Below are positions 16,047 through 25,494 of a DNA stretch of 64,000 nt, one piece after another. The notes beneath the pieces were generated by a model. That model searched no databases. It was given only the letters and a program-made list of their open reading frames with translations, and was not told the DNA's origin. The stretch lies in assembly GCA_002729235.1 (NCBI GenBank), contig PBTY01000054.1, forward strand, positions 4,332-68,331, read 5' to 3'. A program made the translations under genes and the position numbers. This stretch comes from Rickettsiales bacterium. Its GTDB lineage: Bacteria; Bacteroidota; Bacteroidia; Cytophagales; Cyclobacteriaceae. Position 1 is the stretch's first letter; every line of letters begins with the position of its first letter.

Positions 16047-16940
16047 TCAAATCAAGCTCTTAACAAGCACAAAAACATGCCTTAAAGCCAATGGTTTAAT
16101 TTTATGGCAGTCAACAAAAAGATTGAATTTTTCAGTCAAACTCAACTCATGCTTGCCCTGTATCAAATAGCTATATATATGATATAACCTAGCTTTCTTA
16201 TACGTGTTCCTGGAAATATCCCCTCTATTGTGAAGACCATGAATCATGATAAACTTCTCCTTAAATAGCTCCTGAATTGCTGTTTGCCTACTAATGTTGG
16301 CTTCATGTTTTCTAATAGTAACTAGAGAATCCGTATATATCGTCATTCTACAATGAGTCAATATTCGTCCAATAAAATCCACTTCGGAAATACTTGTGGT
16401 TGTACTAAATCTTTCAACCTCCTTTAATACCGATCGATGAATCATAAGTGTGGAAATGTAGATAGAAATGGTATTCATCAATAAATTTTGTAGGATGAAC
16501 TGAGACTCATTTTCGCCTGAGTACTTACAAAGTAATTTGTTTCCTATTGTTCCATCTTCATTTAGAACATAATAACTACTAATTATAGCCTGTGCTTTAG
16601 CCTTAATGAGGTATTTTAACTGTTTTTCCAACTTGCAACTATGCCAAATATCATCAGAATCCAAGAACGCGATGTATTTACCTCTGCACTTGGACAATCC
16701 AATATTCCTCACTGTTGAAATATGTCCGCTATGCTCAACCTTGTAGTATTCAAGTCTTTTATCCTTAACATTACCAATCATTTGATGAGATTGATCAGTA
16801 GACCCATCATCAATAACAATGAGCTCTATATTGCTATAGGTTTGGCTTAAGACGCTTTGTACTGCTTCCAACAAATACCGTTCACGATTATAGGTTGGAA
16901 TTATTACAGAAATCAAAGGTTGATGATCCATATCAGCCAT
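16047..16940 (-). CDS. Glycosyltransferase family 2
   Basis: A 297-residue GT-A enzyme. The nucleotide-binding start is LISVIIPTYNRERYLLEAV, the family aspartate is in IVIDDGSTD, and the metal-binding DXD-type motif is FLDSDDIW. Length and C-terminal helices fit GT2 enzymes that add sugars to surface polysaccharide or lipid-linked oligosaccharides. Its start overlaps the flippase stop by 8 bp. Sugar specificity cannot be read from the sequence. Confidence 0.88.
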   Translation of the reverse strand: MADMDHQPLISVIIPTYNRERYLLEAVQSVLSQTYSNIELIVIDDGSTDQSHQMIGNVKDKRLEYYKVEHSGHISTVRNIGLSKCRGKYIAFLDSDDIWHSCKLEKQLKYLIKAKAQAIISSYYVLNEDGTIGNKLLCKYSGENESQFILQNLLMNTISIYISTLMIHRSVLKEVERFSTTTSISEVDFIGRILTHCRMTIYTDSLVTIRKHEANISRQTAIQELFKEKFIMIHGLHNRGDISRNTYKKARLYHIYSYLIQGKHELSLTEKFNLFVDCHKIKPLALRHVFVLVKSLI

Positions 16941-18117
16941 CGGAATTTTGAGTTTTGTAATCTAAGGATACAAAGCAAATAACTGCTACAATCTGCCCAA
17001 AGGTGTTAGTCCAGATTGCACCTGACAATTCATGCTCTTTGACTAAAAAATACCCCATAGGAACTTGTAATAACAAGATAATAAATGGAATAACCGCAAC
17101 TTCCTTTTGCTTATGAAATCGATATAACTTACTGATTGACAACATGTAAGCACTGAAAGAAATTATTATTACACCTCCAAACATATAATAAGCAACAGGA
17201 AGTGTAAAATGGTAGTAAGGCTCAATAAATACCCGAACAAGTATTAAATAAAGCGAGCTAAAAAATAATGTAGCAACCACAAAATCTCTCTGTAGGGTGT
17301 TAATCGATTTTATCTTTAATCTGTAAAAATTCTTTAGATATGGGTTCAGAGTAAAACTGATAATATTGGTCCCAAAACTCAGAACTCTAAGAAATAAGTG
17401 ATAAACTGCCAACGTTTGATCACTCAAAAATACTGCTACTAAATAAGTATCTATTCTTTTTTGAAGTGTCCCAACAATGGATGGAATTACAAAAGATGTT
17501 GATCTAATCAGTTCACCTTTATCAAACTTCCAAAACTTAAATTTGATATTCTTATAGAAATAGATAAGATAAGCAAAGGACTTTAACAACTCCCCGATTA
17601 CCGTTCCAACCAATATGGTTTTTAAACTTGAATCATCACCTTGAAATAAGATTAAAAGAGGTAAAAAACTGCTTGTAAGCAATTCCACCAGAAATGCATA
17701 ACTAAAATTCTTTTCATAAAGTATCAGGACCTGAAACGAATTAGAAATGTATTGACCAAGAATCCAAAAGCCAATCAGCAGCCTCAATGACCAACTGAAG
17801 GGCCAAACTATTGTGATCAAAAGCGAAGGGATCAAGATCAATAGTCTATTAGAAATATTGATATTCCAGCACTTCACCATATCTTTTGGCCTTTCACTAA
17901 AGTGTCTGAGTAGGTAGTCCCTATTCCCCCACCCGGCTACCATCGATAATAATTGCACGAAGATTAAAATTTCAACAAACTCTCCCCAGAGTGATGGTTT
18001 GATTTGGAAGACCAGATATGTCGTGAATAGTGAAACCACCGTACTAGCGGTCTGGCTTCCACTGTAAAGTGTAGCAGTACTAATTCTTTGTATTAACTTC
18101 TTACCTCGATTTCTCAT
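16933..18117 (-). CDS. Polysaccharide flippase (MOP superfamily)
   Basis: A 394-residue integral membrane protein with about twelve hydrophobic segments spread over its whole length, starting after a short basic N-terminus (MRNRGKKLIQRIS) and with the STATLYSGSQTASTVVSLF opening typical of oligosaccharide (Wzx-like) flippases of the MOP/MVF group. It should move a lipid-linked oligosaccharide from the cytoplasmic to the periplasmic face. It is first in a minus-strand operon with GT2, FkbM, radical SAM and methyltransferase genes, and is divergent from the polyprenol-phosphate sugar pair at 18218-20564 across only 100 bp. Confidence 0.82.
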   Translation of the reverse strand: MRNRGKKLIQRISTATLYSGSQTASTVVSLFTTYLVFQIKPSLWGEFVEILIFVQLLSMVAGWGNRDYLLRHFSERPKDMVKCWNINISNRLLILIPSLLITIVWPFSWSLRLLIGFWILGQYISNSFQVLILYEKNFSYAFLVELLTSSFLPLLILFQGDDSSLKTILVGTVIGELLKSFAYLIYFYKNIKFKFWKFDKGELIRSTSFVIPSIVGTLQKRIDTYLVAVFLSDQTLAVYHLFLRVLSFGTNIISFTLNPYLKNFYRLKIKSINTLQRDFVVATLFFSSLYLILVRVFIEPYYHFTLPVAYYMFGGVIIISFSAYMLSISKLYRFHKQKEVAVIPFIILLLQVPMGYFLVKEHELSGAIWTNTFGQIVAVICFVSLDYKTQNSDG

Positions 18118-18217
18118 TCAAGCAATAAGGTGAATTCACTTGAACCGTTTCAATTCAAAATTGAAATATAATGGATTAACCTAATTATCTTAGGTACCGA
18201 ATCTAACAATATACTTT

Positions 18218-18967
18218 TTGAATAAAATTCAGAAAAAAGTAATAGTAGTTCTGCCTGCATACAATGCCTCAAGTACACTTCACAAGACAGTAGAAGAAAT
18301 TCCAGCAGACTGGGTTTCGGAGATAATTTTGGTAGATGATGGCAGTACTGATGATACGGTAGAAATAGCCAAAAAGCTTAGAATTCCACACATCATTCAA
18401 CACTTGAATAACAAAGGATATGGAGGCAATCAAAAGTCATGTTATAAGAAAGCAATTGCACTTGGTGCAGATATAGTTATCATGTTACACCCTGATTATC
18501 AATATACTCCTAAGTTACTTCCAGCTATGATTCAGATCATCAGTAGTGGTCTTTACCCTGTGGTTTTAGGCTCTCGAATTCTAGGAAATGGTGCATTAAA
18601 AGGAGGTATGCCTGTTTATAAGTATATAGCTAATCGTGTATTAACTTTCATTCAAAACCTGGCAACTGGTGCTAAATTATCCGAATACCACACGGGATAT
18701 AGAGCCTTTGATGTATCTATATTGAAAAGGATAAATCTTGAGGAAAATTCAAATGATTTTATTTTTGACAATCAAATGTTATCACAAATAATCATGGCCG
18801 GTTGTGGAATATCTGAAATCACTTGCCCTACAAGATATTTCAAGGAAGCTTCCTCAATTAGTGCTCTTCGAAGCATTAAATATGGACTTGGAGTTCTTCT
18901 GGTCTCTGCTCAGCATCTTTTACATAAAACAAGGCTGATAAAGCATAGACGATATGAAAAAAAGTGA
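18218..18967 (+). CDS. GT2, polyprenyl-phosphate sugar synthase type (DPM1-like)
   Basis: A 249-residue GT2 enzyme of the dolichol/polyprenyl-phosphate sugar synthase type: VIVVLPAYNASSTLHKTV opening, ILVDDGSTDDT, the family hallmark NKGYGGNQKSCYKKA, and MLHPDYQY as metal-binding motif, followed by GSRILGNG and YHTGYRAF. Products of this family are polyprenyl-phosphate-linked sugars used by GT-C enzymes. There is no ATG near the N-terminus; TTG at 18218 gives a normal start (MNKIQKKVIVV). Its end overlaps the next gene by 14 bp, and that next gene is a GT-C enzyme, so donor synthesis and use are encoded side by side. Confidence 0.85.
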   Translation: MNKIQKKVIVVLPAYNASSTLHKTVEEIPADWVSEIILVDDGSTDDTVEIAKKLRIPHIIQHLNNKGYGGNQKSCYKKAIALGADIVIMLHPDYQYTPKLLPAMIQIISSGLYPVVLGSRILGNGALKGGMPVYKYIANRVLTFIQNLATGAKLSEYHTGYRAFDVSILKRINLEENSNDFIFDNQMLSQIIMAGCGISEITCPTRYFKEASSISALRSIKYGLGVLLVSAQHLLHKTRLIKHRRYEKK

Positions 18968-20564
18968 TTACCTAAATTGGCTCAATCAATTTAATAGAAA
19001 ATTAGCATTTATCCCTCTGACGTTGATTTGCGGTGTATTTTTTGTCAAGTCCATTAGTTTTCCACTGCATGATTATTCAAATAGCTATTTTCCTGCTACT
19101 CTACTTATCGATAACATTCAACCAGAGAAAGTTGTCTATGACATCTATGATTTCAACAAGTATGCCTGGAATAAGGGATACCCAGAGGTATTTATCGATT
19201 TCTATCTGAATAGTCCATTTACAGCAACCTTCTTTTACACCTTTGCATTAATTGAAGATGCTTATTTATCTAAAGCAATATTTAATCTTCTAAGCATCAC
19301 CATGCTATTGTTAGCTAGTTATTTAATGTATAAACAACTTCACATAAATAGTTGGTTAATAGCATCAATCCCATTTGTTTTCTTTGTACCAATTCAAAAC
19401 AATCTATTATATGGGCAATACTATTTATTAACTTTATCACTTATTGGTATAGGTTTTCTATTAATAACAAAGCAAAAACCTCAAATTGGTTCTGGGTTAT
19501 TTGTATTAGCGGGTTTCATTAAGGTATTTCCGATTATATATGTCCCAGCTTTAATCGCAAACAGACGATGGAGTACATTGATTTGGATAGCAATATTTGC
19601 AGTCCTGTTCCTCACTATTTCCATAATGATTGGTGGCTTTGGATTTTGGGAAACCTGGCTGACTGATGTGCTTCCGAATGCCTCTGAAAATGAAAGTTCA
19701 ATAGATTTCGATTTTCGTGCTCAGTCTTTTGATGTATTGTGTAAATCGCTGTTCATATATGACCCCTATTACAATGCTAATTCGCTTGTAGATTCACCCA
19801 TACTCTACCTCTTCTCGAAATACTTAATCAAAGGGGTGATTATCGGAGTTGCTGTATATGCAAGTGTTATTAACCGCAACCATCTTTTCAAATTATTAGC
19901 TATTTGGATTGTTACGGGATTTTTATGGCAATCTAGAACAGCGAGTTATTCACAAATTATGTGGTATGTCCCATTAATTGTATATCAAACAGAAAGTCAG
20001 AACATGTGGAAGACAGCCATTTTCGTTATACTAGTATTTTCCATAGCAAATGTTCCTTACTCTCTTTTTGAAAACATGCCAATTCTCTTTCAATTTGTAA
20101 GGTTATGGATTACGGTAGCCGGATCAGTTGTGTTTTTTGCAATGATGCTCTCCAAATTGGACTATAGGTATATTTTAGCTGGTATATTCTTCCTTCTACT
20201 TATCAATTACAAAAAATTTGATAATAAATTAATTGACCAGTCAGAATATGTATTATCCAAAAAGGAATATTTCATAATTCATGATTTTGGAGTGAAGGAG
20301 GAGCAATTATTCTATAGCGTAATAACTGCAGGAGGAAGCTCGCAAATTGAAACAAACATCAGGGTCTTTTCAAGTGACACCTCGCGATGTTTGATTCGAA
20401 ACAACCAAATTTATCTTGACGATAAACAATTAACCTTTGACCCTTCGCTTAAGAAAAAGCCAATGATCATCAATAAAAAAGACCTGTATTATCTAACAGA
20501 TCGTAGATCAAGGAGGGGTGCATTTACACTAAAGAAAATTGACATCTCAACTGAACTGAATTAA
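18954..20564 (+). CDS. GT-C type glycosyltransferase (GT87/DUF2029-like)
   Basis: A 536-residue polytopic membrane protein. After the first helix (about 17-33) comes a periplasmic loop with HDYSNSYFPATLLI, where GT-C enzymes place their catalytic Asp, then some ten further helices to about residue 430 and a soluble C-terminal domain of about 100 residues. The pattern matches GT87/DUF2029 mannosyltransferases that take sugar from polyprenyl-phosphate. Its start overlaps the donor-synthase gene by 14 bp. It likely decorates a lipid or glycan on the outer face of the inner membrane. The C-terminal soluble domain is unusual for DUF2029 and unrecognised. Confidence 0.7.
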   Translation: MKKSDYLNWLNQFNRKLAFIPLTLICGVFFVKSISFPLHDYSNSYFPATLLIDNIQPEKVVYDIYDFNKYAWNKGYPEVFIDFYLNSPFTATFFYTFALIEDAYLSKAIFNLLSITMLLLASYLMYKQLHINSWLIASIPFVFFVPIQNNLLYGQYYLLTLSLIGIGFLLITKQKPQIGSGLFVLAGFIKVFPIIYVPALIANRRWSTLIWIAIFAVLFLTISIMIGGFGFWETWLTDVLPNASENESSIDFDFRAQSFDVLCKSLFIYDPYYNANSLVDSPILYLFSKYLIKGVIIGVAVYASVINRNHLFKLLAIWIVTGFLWQSRTASYSQIMWYVPLIVYQTESQNMWKTAIFVILVFSIANVPYSLFENMPILFQFVRLWITVAGSVVFFAMMLSKLDYRYILAGIFFLLLINYKKFDNKLIDQSEYVLSKKEYFIIHDFGVKEEQLFYSVITAGGSSQIETNIRVFSSDTSRCLIRNNQIYLDDKQLTFDPSLKKKPMIINKKDLYYLTDRRSRRGAFTLKKIDISTELN

Positions 20565-20571
20565 AGTTATT

Positions 20572-21942
20572 TCAACCTTTATAGATTCTCATACCTAAAA
20601 GACCAGCTAGCGATTTGACTTTAAGTTTAATTTTTCGCTTATTAAAATAGCCCCTTTGTTTTTCGTAGTTCACTTCATTCACCACCCACTTTAAAGCATA
20701 GTCATAGTATTTAGAAGAATACATTCTTTTAAAATCTCTATCTCTATCTGTAGATGTTGCCCAATCAGGCTCAGAAGTTTGAATGGACGAAATCTCCTCA
20801 TAAAGTGCAGTCCCTTTTATAGGATAGGCTTTGGTTATTGTAAAATGATCTGGGTTTGATTCCTTTAAATGGCGCACAGTTTCTTTAATATCTTCCTCCG
20901 TTTCTCCAGGATAACCCAACATGATAAAGGTCCCCGCCTCTATTCCAGCCTTTCTGGTTTCCTGAATCATTTGACGTACCTGATTCACAGACACTCTTCG
21001 ATCCATCGCTTCGATAATACGCTGGGAACCACTCTCAGCACCAATCCATACTCTAAAGCAACCGGCTCGTTTTAACAAGGAGATGACATCCTCATTCATT
21101 CTATCTGCTCGACTGATACATTCAAACTTTAGTTTGATTTCTCGAAGCTCCAATTCCTCTACAAACTCTCCAAGCCATTTATGGCTTACCGTAAACACAT
21201 CATCTACAAACCAAATCGTATCCGGGTTATAAGAATTCTGAATAATGACAATTTCATCAACTACCTTTTGAGGTGATCTTCTACGATAGCTTTGGCCGTA
21301 AACTGCAGTACTACACCACTTACAAGTGTAAGGACAGCCCCTTTGAGTACTTACATTTAATGCGCTTTGCCCATGGTGTTTTTTCCATACCTCGAGATAA
21401 TTAGATATATCAATGGCGTCACGATCTGGTAGTGGTAATTCATTCAGTTCTTTAAGCTTTTGCCTAGTCTTAGTTTTTATAACATCACCACCCTGTAAGA
21501 AAGCCAATCCATCAACTTCATTAAGATCTAACCCTTTATCAACTGCTTCTGTGAGCTCTAACATGGTTTGCTCCCCCTCTCCAATAACTAACACATCAGC
21601 GCCATGCTGCAAATAATCCTCAACATTATAGGTAACATCCGGACCCCCCAGAATTATTTTAATGTCCGGATAAGTAATTTTAACCTCCTTAATCAATTCA
21701 AGAATAGTAACCTTGGTCATCAAGTTAGTGTATAATGCCAGAATATCTGGTTGAAAATTATAAAGCTCTTTCTTTAAATCGGAACGATTTGTAAATGTAC
21801 TATCAAATATGCAGGCATTAACTCCTGCTTGCTTGAGGTATGCTGATATATACAACAAACCTAAGGGAGGGTAAGGTCGCATGATTTGTTGTTCCTTCTC
21901 ATCCTCATGAAGAAAGTAGCCATGTGTAAGAAATACCTTCAT
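20572..21942 (-). CDS. B12-binding-type radical SAM protein (no. 2)
   Basis: A 456-residue radical SAM enzyme with an N-terminal B12-binding-like domain (about 1-140: VFLTHGYF, PYPPLGLLYISAYLKQAG, IIGGPDV-like strand and VIGEGEQT) and the cluster motif CPYTCKWC (Cys203, Cys207, Cys210). VWIGAESGSQRI and GTFIMLGYPGETEED are further motifs of the family. It is clearly related to the enzyme two genes upstream (22736-24187), sharing the HxYF...PYPPL opening. Its start overlaps the methyltransferase stop by 4 bp. It is last in the NTase-rSAM-methyltransferase-rSAM operon and convergent with the GT-C gene, 7 bp away. Confidence 0.88.
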   Translation of the reverse strand: MKVFLTHGYFLHEDEKEQQIMRPYPPLGLLYISAYLKQAGVNACIFDSTFTNRSDLKKELYNFQPDILALYTNLMTKVTILELIKEVKITYPDIKIILGGPDVTYNVEDYLQHGADVLVIGEGEQTMLELTEAVDKGLDLNEVDGLAFLQGGDVIKTKTRQKLKELNELPLPDRDAIDISNYLEVWKKHHGQSALNVSTQRGCPYTCKWCSTAVYGQSYRRRSPQKVVDEIVIIQNSYNPDTIWFVDDVFTVSHKWLGEFVEELELREIKLKFECISRADRMNEDVISLLKRAGCFRVWIGAESGSQRIIEAMDRRVSVNQVRQMIQETRKAGIEAGTFIMLGYPGETEEDIKETVRHLKESNPDHFTITKAYPIKGTALYEEISSIQTSEPDWATSTDRDRDFKRMYSSKYYDYALKWVVNEVNYEKQRGYFNKRKIKLKVKSLAGLLGMRIYKG

Positions 21943-22739
21943 TTTAGCACATATTGAATAAGGTAGTGATCAGAAACAAATGCTTGCCAACCATATTTAG
22001 CCATTCTATTATCAACGTCAGAAAGGTTTCGGAGCATTTTAGGATGTTTTTGAAAGTAACTTTCTAAATATGAAGGTGGTACAGACAACCCTATCGGCTT
22101 CAATCTCTCCCGAAAAAATCTACGGCCCTGATTGATTAACCTGTCAAACACATGGGGAGAATAGTAATAGGTCTTTACTTGCTGTCCAGAAACATTTGCC
22201 ATCACATATTTTTTTCTGCGTCTAAAGGCAGTGAACAAACTCAGCTTAGCTAAATAGTATAAAGACTCCCATAAACAGAAAGAAGGCATTACTACTGCAA
22301 TAAAATGGCCTTTGGTGTTAAGTAACCTGGGTATTTCAACTCCAAGATTCTCAATTGCTTCTGGCGAAATACAGTTTAGACCTCCAAAATTGGAAAATAT
22401 CAAATCAAAAGGTTCGCTCTGAAAGTTTTGAATCTCATTTAAGTCTAGTACCTCGAAATCAATTGAGGAGTTATGATTCTTGATTTGGGCCACTTCCAGC
22501 ATTTTCTTCGACACATCCGTAGCCACAACCTGACACCCTTTTGATGCAAAAACACCAGCATCTTCCCCTGTCCCACAATTCAATTCCAAAACCCTCAAGG
22601 GCAATTCTCCTGCTCTTTGTGATAGTAACTCATTCACATAAGTCCAAACTTGCTGTCTTTGAGCAATTCCAATACTGGCTTTGGTAAATTCCTCATCATA
22701 GGCGATAGCTGCCACATCAAAATCTGCCATAGCCATCAA
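21939..22739 (-). CDS. Class I SAM methyltransferase
   Basis: A 266-residue methyltransferase: FDVAAIAYDEEF opening typical of small-molecule methyltransferases, motif I VLELNCGTGEDAG (about 50-62), the SAM-binding acid in VVATDVSKKMLEVA, and FDLIFSNFGGLNC as motif IV. A C-terminal part with VKTYYYSPH is of the kind that forms a substrate lid. It sits between two related radical SAM genes with 4-bp overlaps on both sides, so it is very likely a pathway step on the same substrate. The start codon could be any of the closely spaced ATGs in MMAMADF. Confidence 0.85.
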   Translation of the reverse strand: MMAMADFDVAAIAYDEEFTKASIGIAQRQQVWTYVNELLSQRAGELPLRVLELNCGTGEDAGVFASKGCQVVATDVSKKMLEVAQIKNHNSSIDFEVLDLNEIQNFQSEPFDLIFSNFGGLNCISPEAIENLGVEIPRLLNTKGHFIAVVMPSFCLWESLYYLAKLSLFTAFRRRKKYVMANVSGQQVKTYYYSPHVFDRLINQGRRFFRERLKPIGLSVPPSYLESYFQKHPKMLRNLSDVDNRMAKYGWQAFVSDHYLIQYVLK

Positions 22740-24187
22740 CTGAGTCTAGATAATTTCAAGTAATTAATACCCGCTTTGGAAAAATTAAAGCCTAGAGATG
22801 CCAATTTTCTCAAGTGCCAAAACCTTAAGGTCGAAGGAGACGAAACAACGTTTTTTAATAGAATTAAATTCTTCTTAATGGTATACCTATTGTGCAAATA
22901 GCGATGCAATATTTTGTAGAAACCCTTTTGATATGTGTTTTGAAACATCATATCCAAATCATCTGAATCAACCCAATTGGATTTCTTTTGTAAATCCTCT
23001 TTGACTACATTATAAAACTTTGTTCCAGGTAGTGGATAGGAAACTGAAACACCTAAGTTCTCTGGCATCATCTCCAAAACCAGATCAATTGTCTTTTGAA
23101 TATCTGATTTAGTTTCTCCTAAATAACCAAACTGAATAAAGTAAGCTACTTTAACTCTTTTTGACTTTAGTAATCTTGTGGCTTCCTTAATCTGCGCTAT
23201 AGATGTTCCTTTGTCCATAGCATCAAGAATTTCTTGCGAACCAGACTCAGCTCCAATCCATACCTCATCCAATCCTGAATCAACTAACGCCTGAATATTG
23301 TCTTCCTGAAGGAGTAAATCAGCCCGTGATTGGATCTTGTATTTGATTTGAAGTCCTCTGGATTTAATCTCATCACGAAAATTCTGTACCCACCCTGGTT
23401 TCAAACCAAAAATATCGTCGCACATCCAAAAGTGATTGACTTGATGATTTTTAACATGAAACTCGATTTCATCAACCACTTTAGAAACCGAACGAACATT
23501 GTAACGTTGCCCATATATCGGTTTAGCACACCAGTTGCACTTATAGGGACAGCCACGAGTGGTTGCTATATTCAGATAATAAGTATCCTTTTTATCTAAC
23601 CACACCCGCTTATATGGCTCCATATCAATTAAATCCCAGGCTGCCATTGGAAGGTCATCCAGGTTACTGTTTGCTACACGAGGTGCCGTTGATTTTACTT
23701 CATCATTATCTAGATATGCTACACCCTTAACTCCAATTATATCATCATGAGAATTTTTAGCTTCTAACAACTCCAATAAGGTAAGTTCTCCTTCCCCTTT
23801 TAGAACGTAATCTGCTCCGTTAGCAAGATATTTCTCTAAATGATCTGTTGAATCAGAACTACAAGTAATCACTGTTATGCCCATTTCACTTGCTCGATTT
23901 TGCATTCTAAATGCAGCCTCACGCATAGTCGTCAAGCACATTTTAGTGAGGTAATTAAACCCATCATCAAAGATTACAAAGTAGTCAGGTTTATAGCTAT
24001 GTAACACCTCTTCTACTTCTTGTTCAGACTGCCTTAATCCTACGTCAAATAATCGAACGTCATACTTATGATTTCGCAATAAGGCAGCAGCCGTAATCGT
24101 CATCAATGGAGGATATGGTTCTGCCATTTTCCATTGTTTTTCATCAAAGCGATAAAAATATGAGTGACTAAATAAAACTTTTTTCAT
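22736..24187 (-). CDS. B12-binding-type radical SAM protein (no. 3)
   Basis: A 483-residue radical SAM enzyme with a B12-binding-like N-terminal domain (KVLFSHSYF, PYPPLMTITAAALLRNH, KGEGELTLLEL) and the cluster motif CPYKCNWC (Cys213, Cys217, Cys220), followed by VWIGAESGSQEI and FIQFGYLGETKSD. It is a paralogue of the enzyme at 20572-21942 and less similar to the one at 13744-15267. The DxHxxG motif is absent. It directly abuts the nucleotidyltransferase-like gene (no bases between stop and start) and overlaps the methyltransferase by 4 bp. Substrate unknown. Confidence 0.88.
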   Translation of the reverse strand: MKKVLFSHSYFYRFDEKQWKMAEPYPPLMTITAAALLRNHKYDVRLFDVGLRQSEQEVEEVLHSYKPDYFVIFDDGFNYLTKMCLTTMREAAFRMQNRASEMGITVITCSSDSTDHLEKYLANGADYVLKGEGELTLLELLEAKNSHDDIIGVKGVAYLDNDEVKSTAPRVANSNLDDLPMAAWDLIDMEPYKRVWLDKKDTYYLNIATTRGCPYKCNWCAKPIYGQRYNVRSVSKVVDEIEFHVKNHQVNHFWMCDDIFGLKPGWVQNFRDEIKSRGLQIKYKIQSRADLLLQEDNIQALVDSGLDEVWIGAESGSQEILDAMDKGTSIAQIKEATRLLKSKRVKVAYFIQFGYLGETKSDIQKTIDLVLEMMPENLGVSVSYPLPGTKFYNVVKEDLQKKSNWVDSDDLDMMFQNTYQKGFYKILHRYLHNRYTIKKNLILLKNVVSSPSTLRFWHLRKLASLGFNFSKAGINYLKLSRLS

Positions 24188-25231
24188 TCAGTCTGCATAT
24201 TTAGTTATGTAACCTTCATAAACCTCTCTTTCATTTTCAGGATCAACTTTCTCAGCCATTCCATCATTCGGAAAAAGAAAGGCAATCAAGTTACTATCAT
24301 AATAATCTGGGTAGAATCGGCTCATTAAATCAGCGAAGCGTCGCGAAACTTGCATTTCATAACCTCCATTTGGATTTGATATTCTTTTGAGGTTATATCT
24401 ATAAGCATTATTGAATTCAACCTGTCGAAAACTAAGAATATCTAATTTAAAATTCTTAATAGATCTCATCATGAAATAGATGTAGTAAAGAGTTTTATTG
24501 AGTAGGTATAGACTTTGTCTTAGGATTCTACGCTTTTTTTTATAGGACAATTCTCTCGTATTAATATCCAAATTATAATAGTTAGTAGCCCATAGATTTT
24601 GTAATAGCACTTCGTTCTTATCCATGGTTCCGTAGAGCTTCAAAAGATTATTCAACTCAGTGCTCGTATAGAAACTTTTATTGACTACTTCTAAAAAATC
24701 CTCCTCAGTACAGTAATTAAAACAATAGGTATGCTTACGTAATATTAGATGATATAAATTATTGAATACACGTTCAAAAAACAGAAATACCCATAGTGTA
24801 TTCTTTGCAGCAATCACATAAAAATCAACATCAATATTCCCTTTATTGAACCCTACTTTATCTACTGTTGGATTTTCGGCAGCAATTGAGCCTGACACGC
24901 CAACAAATTTGATAAAAGGAATAAATGACAAGAATTTTGAAACTCTCTTCACGGAATTCAGCAATTCCTTTGTTAATTCCGATTTTTCAGGTTGATCCCT
25001 GATAAATTGTTCATTCCCTTTTCTTACAACGTACCCATCTTCTAAATATAGAATCCCCTCATTTATTAAATATGAGATACAAAGATCGATTTGGGAAAAG
25101 TCATTTGATTTAAGCCATTTTTTAAGATCCTTCACTAATACAGGAGCTTTAAAAATTTCTCTATAACAGACATGTACAACAATCCACGTTTTTAGCGGTA
25201 TATGCATTATTTTCCAAAATGAATGATTCAA
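24188..25231 (-). CDS. Nucleotidyltransferase-like protein with winged-helix-like N-terminus
   Basis: A 347-residue protein. GVSGSIAAENPT (111-122) and GNIDVDFYVI (131-140, Asp134 and Asp136) together match the GS...DxD active site of the MNT/polbeta nucleotidyltransferase superfamily. The N-terminal 30-75 region (LVKDLKKWL, then ISYLINEGILYLEDGYVVRK) looks like a winged helix. The C-terminal half is basic and aromatic, of no known family. Members of this fold transfer nucleotidyl groups to small molecules, RNA or proteins. It is the first gene of an operon with two radical SAM enzymes and a methyltransferase, so modification of a pathway intermediate or carrier is possible. Function is inferred. 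Confidence 0.6.
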   Translation of the reverse strand: MNHSFWKIMHIPLKTWIVVHVCYREIFKAPVLVKDLKKWLKSNDFSQIDLCISYLINEGILYLEDGYVVRKGNEQFIRDQPEKSELTKELLNSVKRVSKFLSFIPFIKFVGVSGSIAAENPTVDKVGFNKGNIDVDFYVIAAKNTLWVFLFFERVFNNLYHLILRKHTYCFNYCTEEDFLEVVNKSFYTSTELNNLLKLYGTMDKNEVLLQNLWATNYYNLDINTRELSYKKKRRILRQSLYLLNKTLYYIYFMMRSIKNFKLDILSFRQVEFNNAYRYNLKRISNPNGGYEMQVSRRFADLMSRFYPDYYDSNLIAFLFPNDGMAEKVDPENEREVYEGYITKYAD

Positions 25232-25494
25232 TAAGAAAACATCATCATAACTGAGATGACAGTATGCACCTTTAAAATCTAAAAGTTGTGGGAGATTTAA
25301 TTTGGTAACACTAATTCTAAAGATAATTGATTTATAGAGTTTTCAATTATCTTTTACTTACTTAAAATAGCTGAATGATCAATTAATCTTAATCATTACT
25401 TATTTCAAAGGAAGTTTCTACTTTGAATCCTCACTTTTACACCAACATTAATTATCCTCGCCAAATCAAATCGCTGACAAAAGAAACACCTCTT

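Noticed and set aside
13085..25231. Reading the locus as an ordinary capsule or O-antigen cluster
   Set aside because: There is no polymerase, no nucleotide-sugar synthesis set and no chain-length regulator, whereas three B12-type radical SAM enzymes are present.
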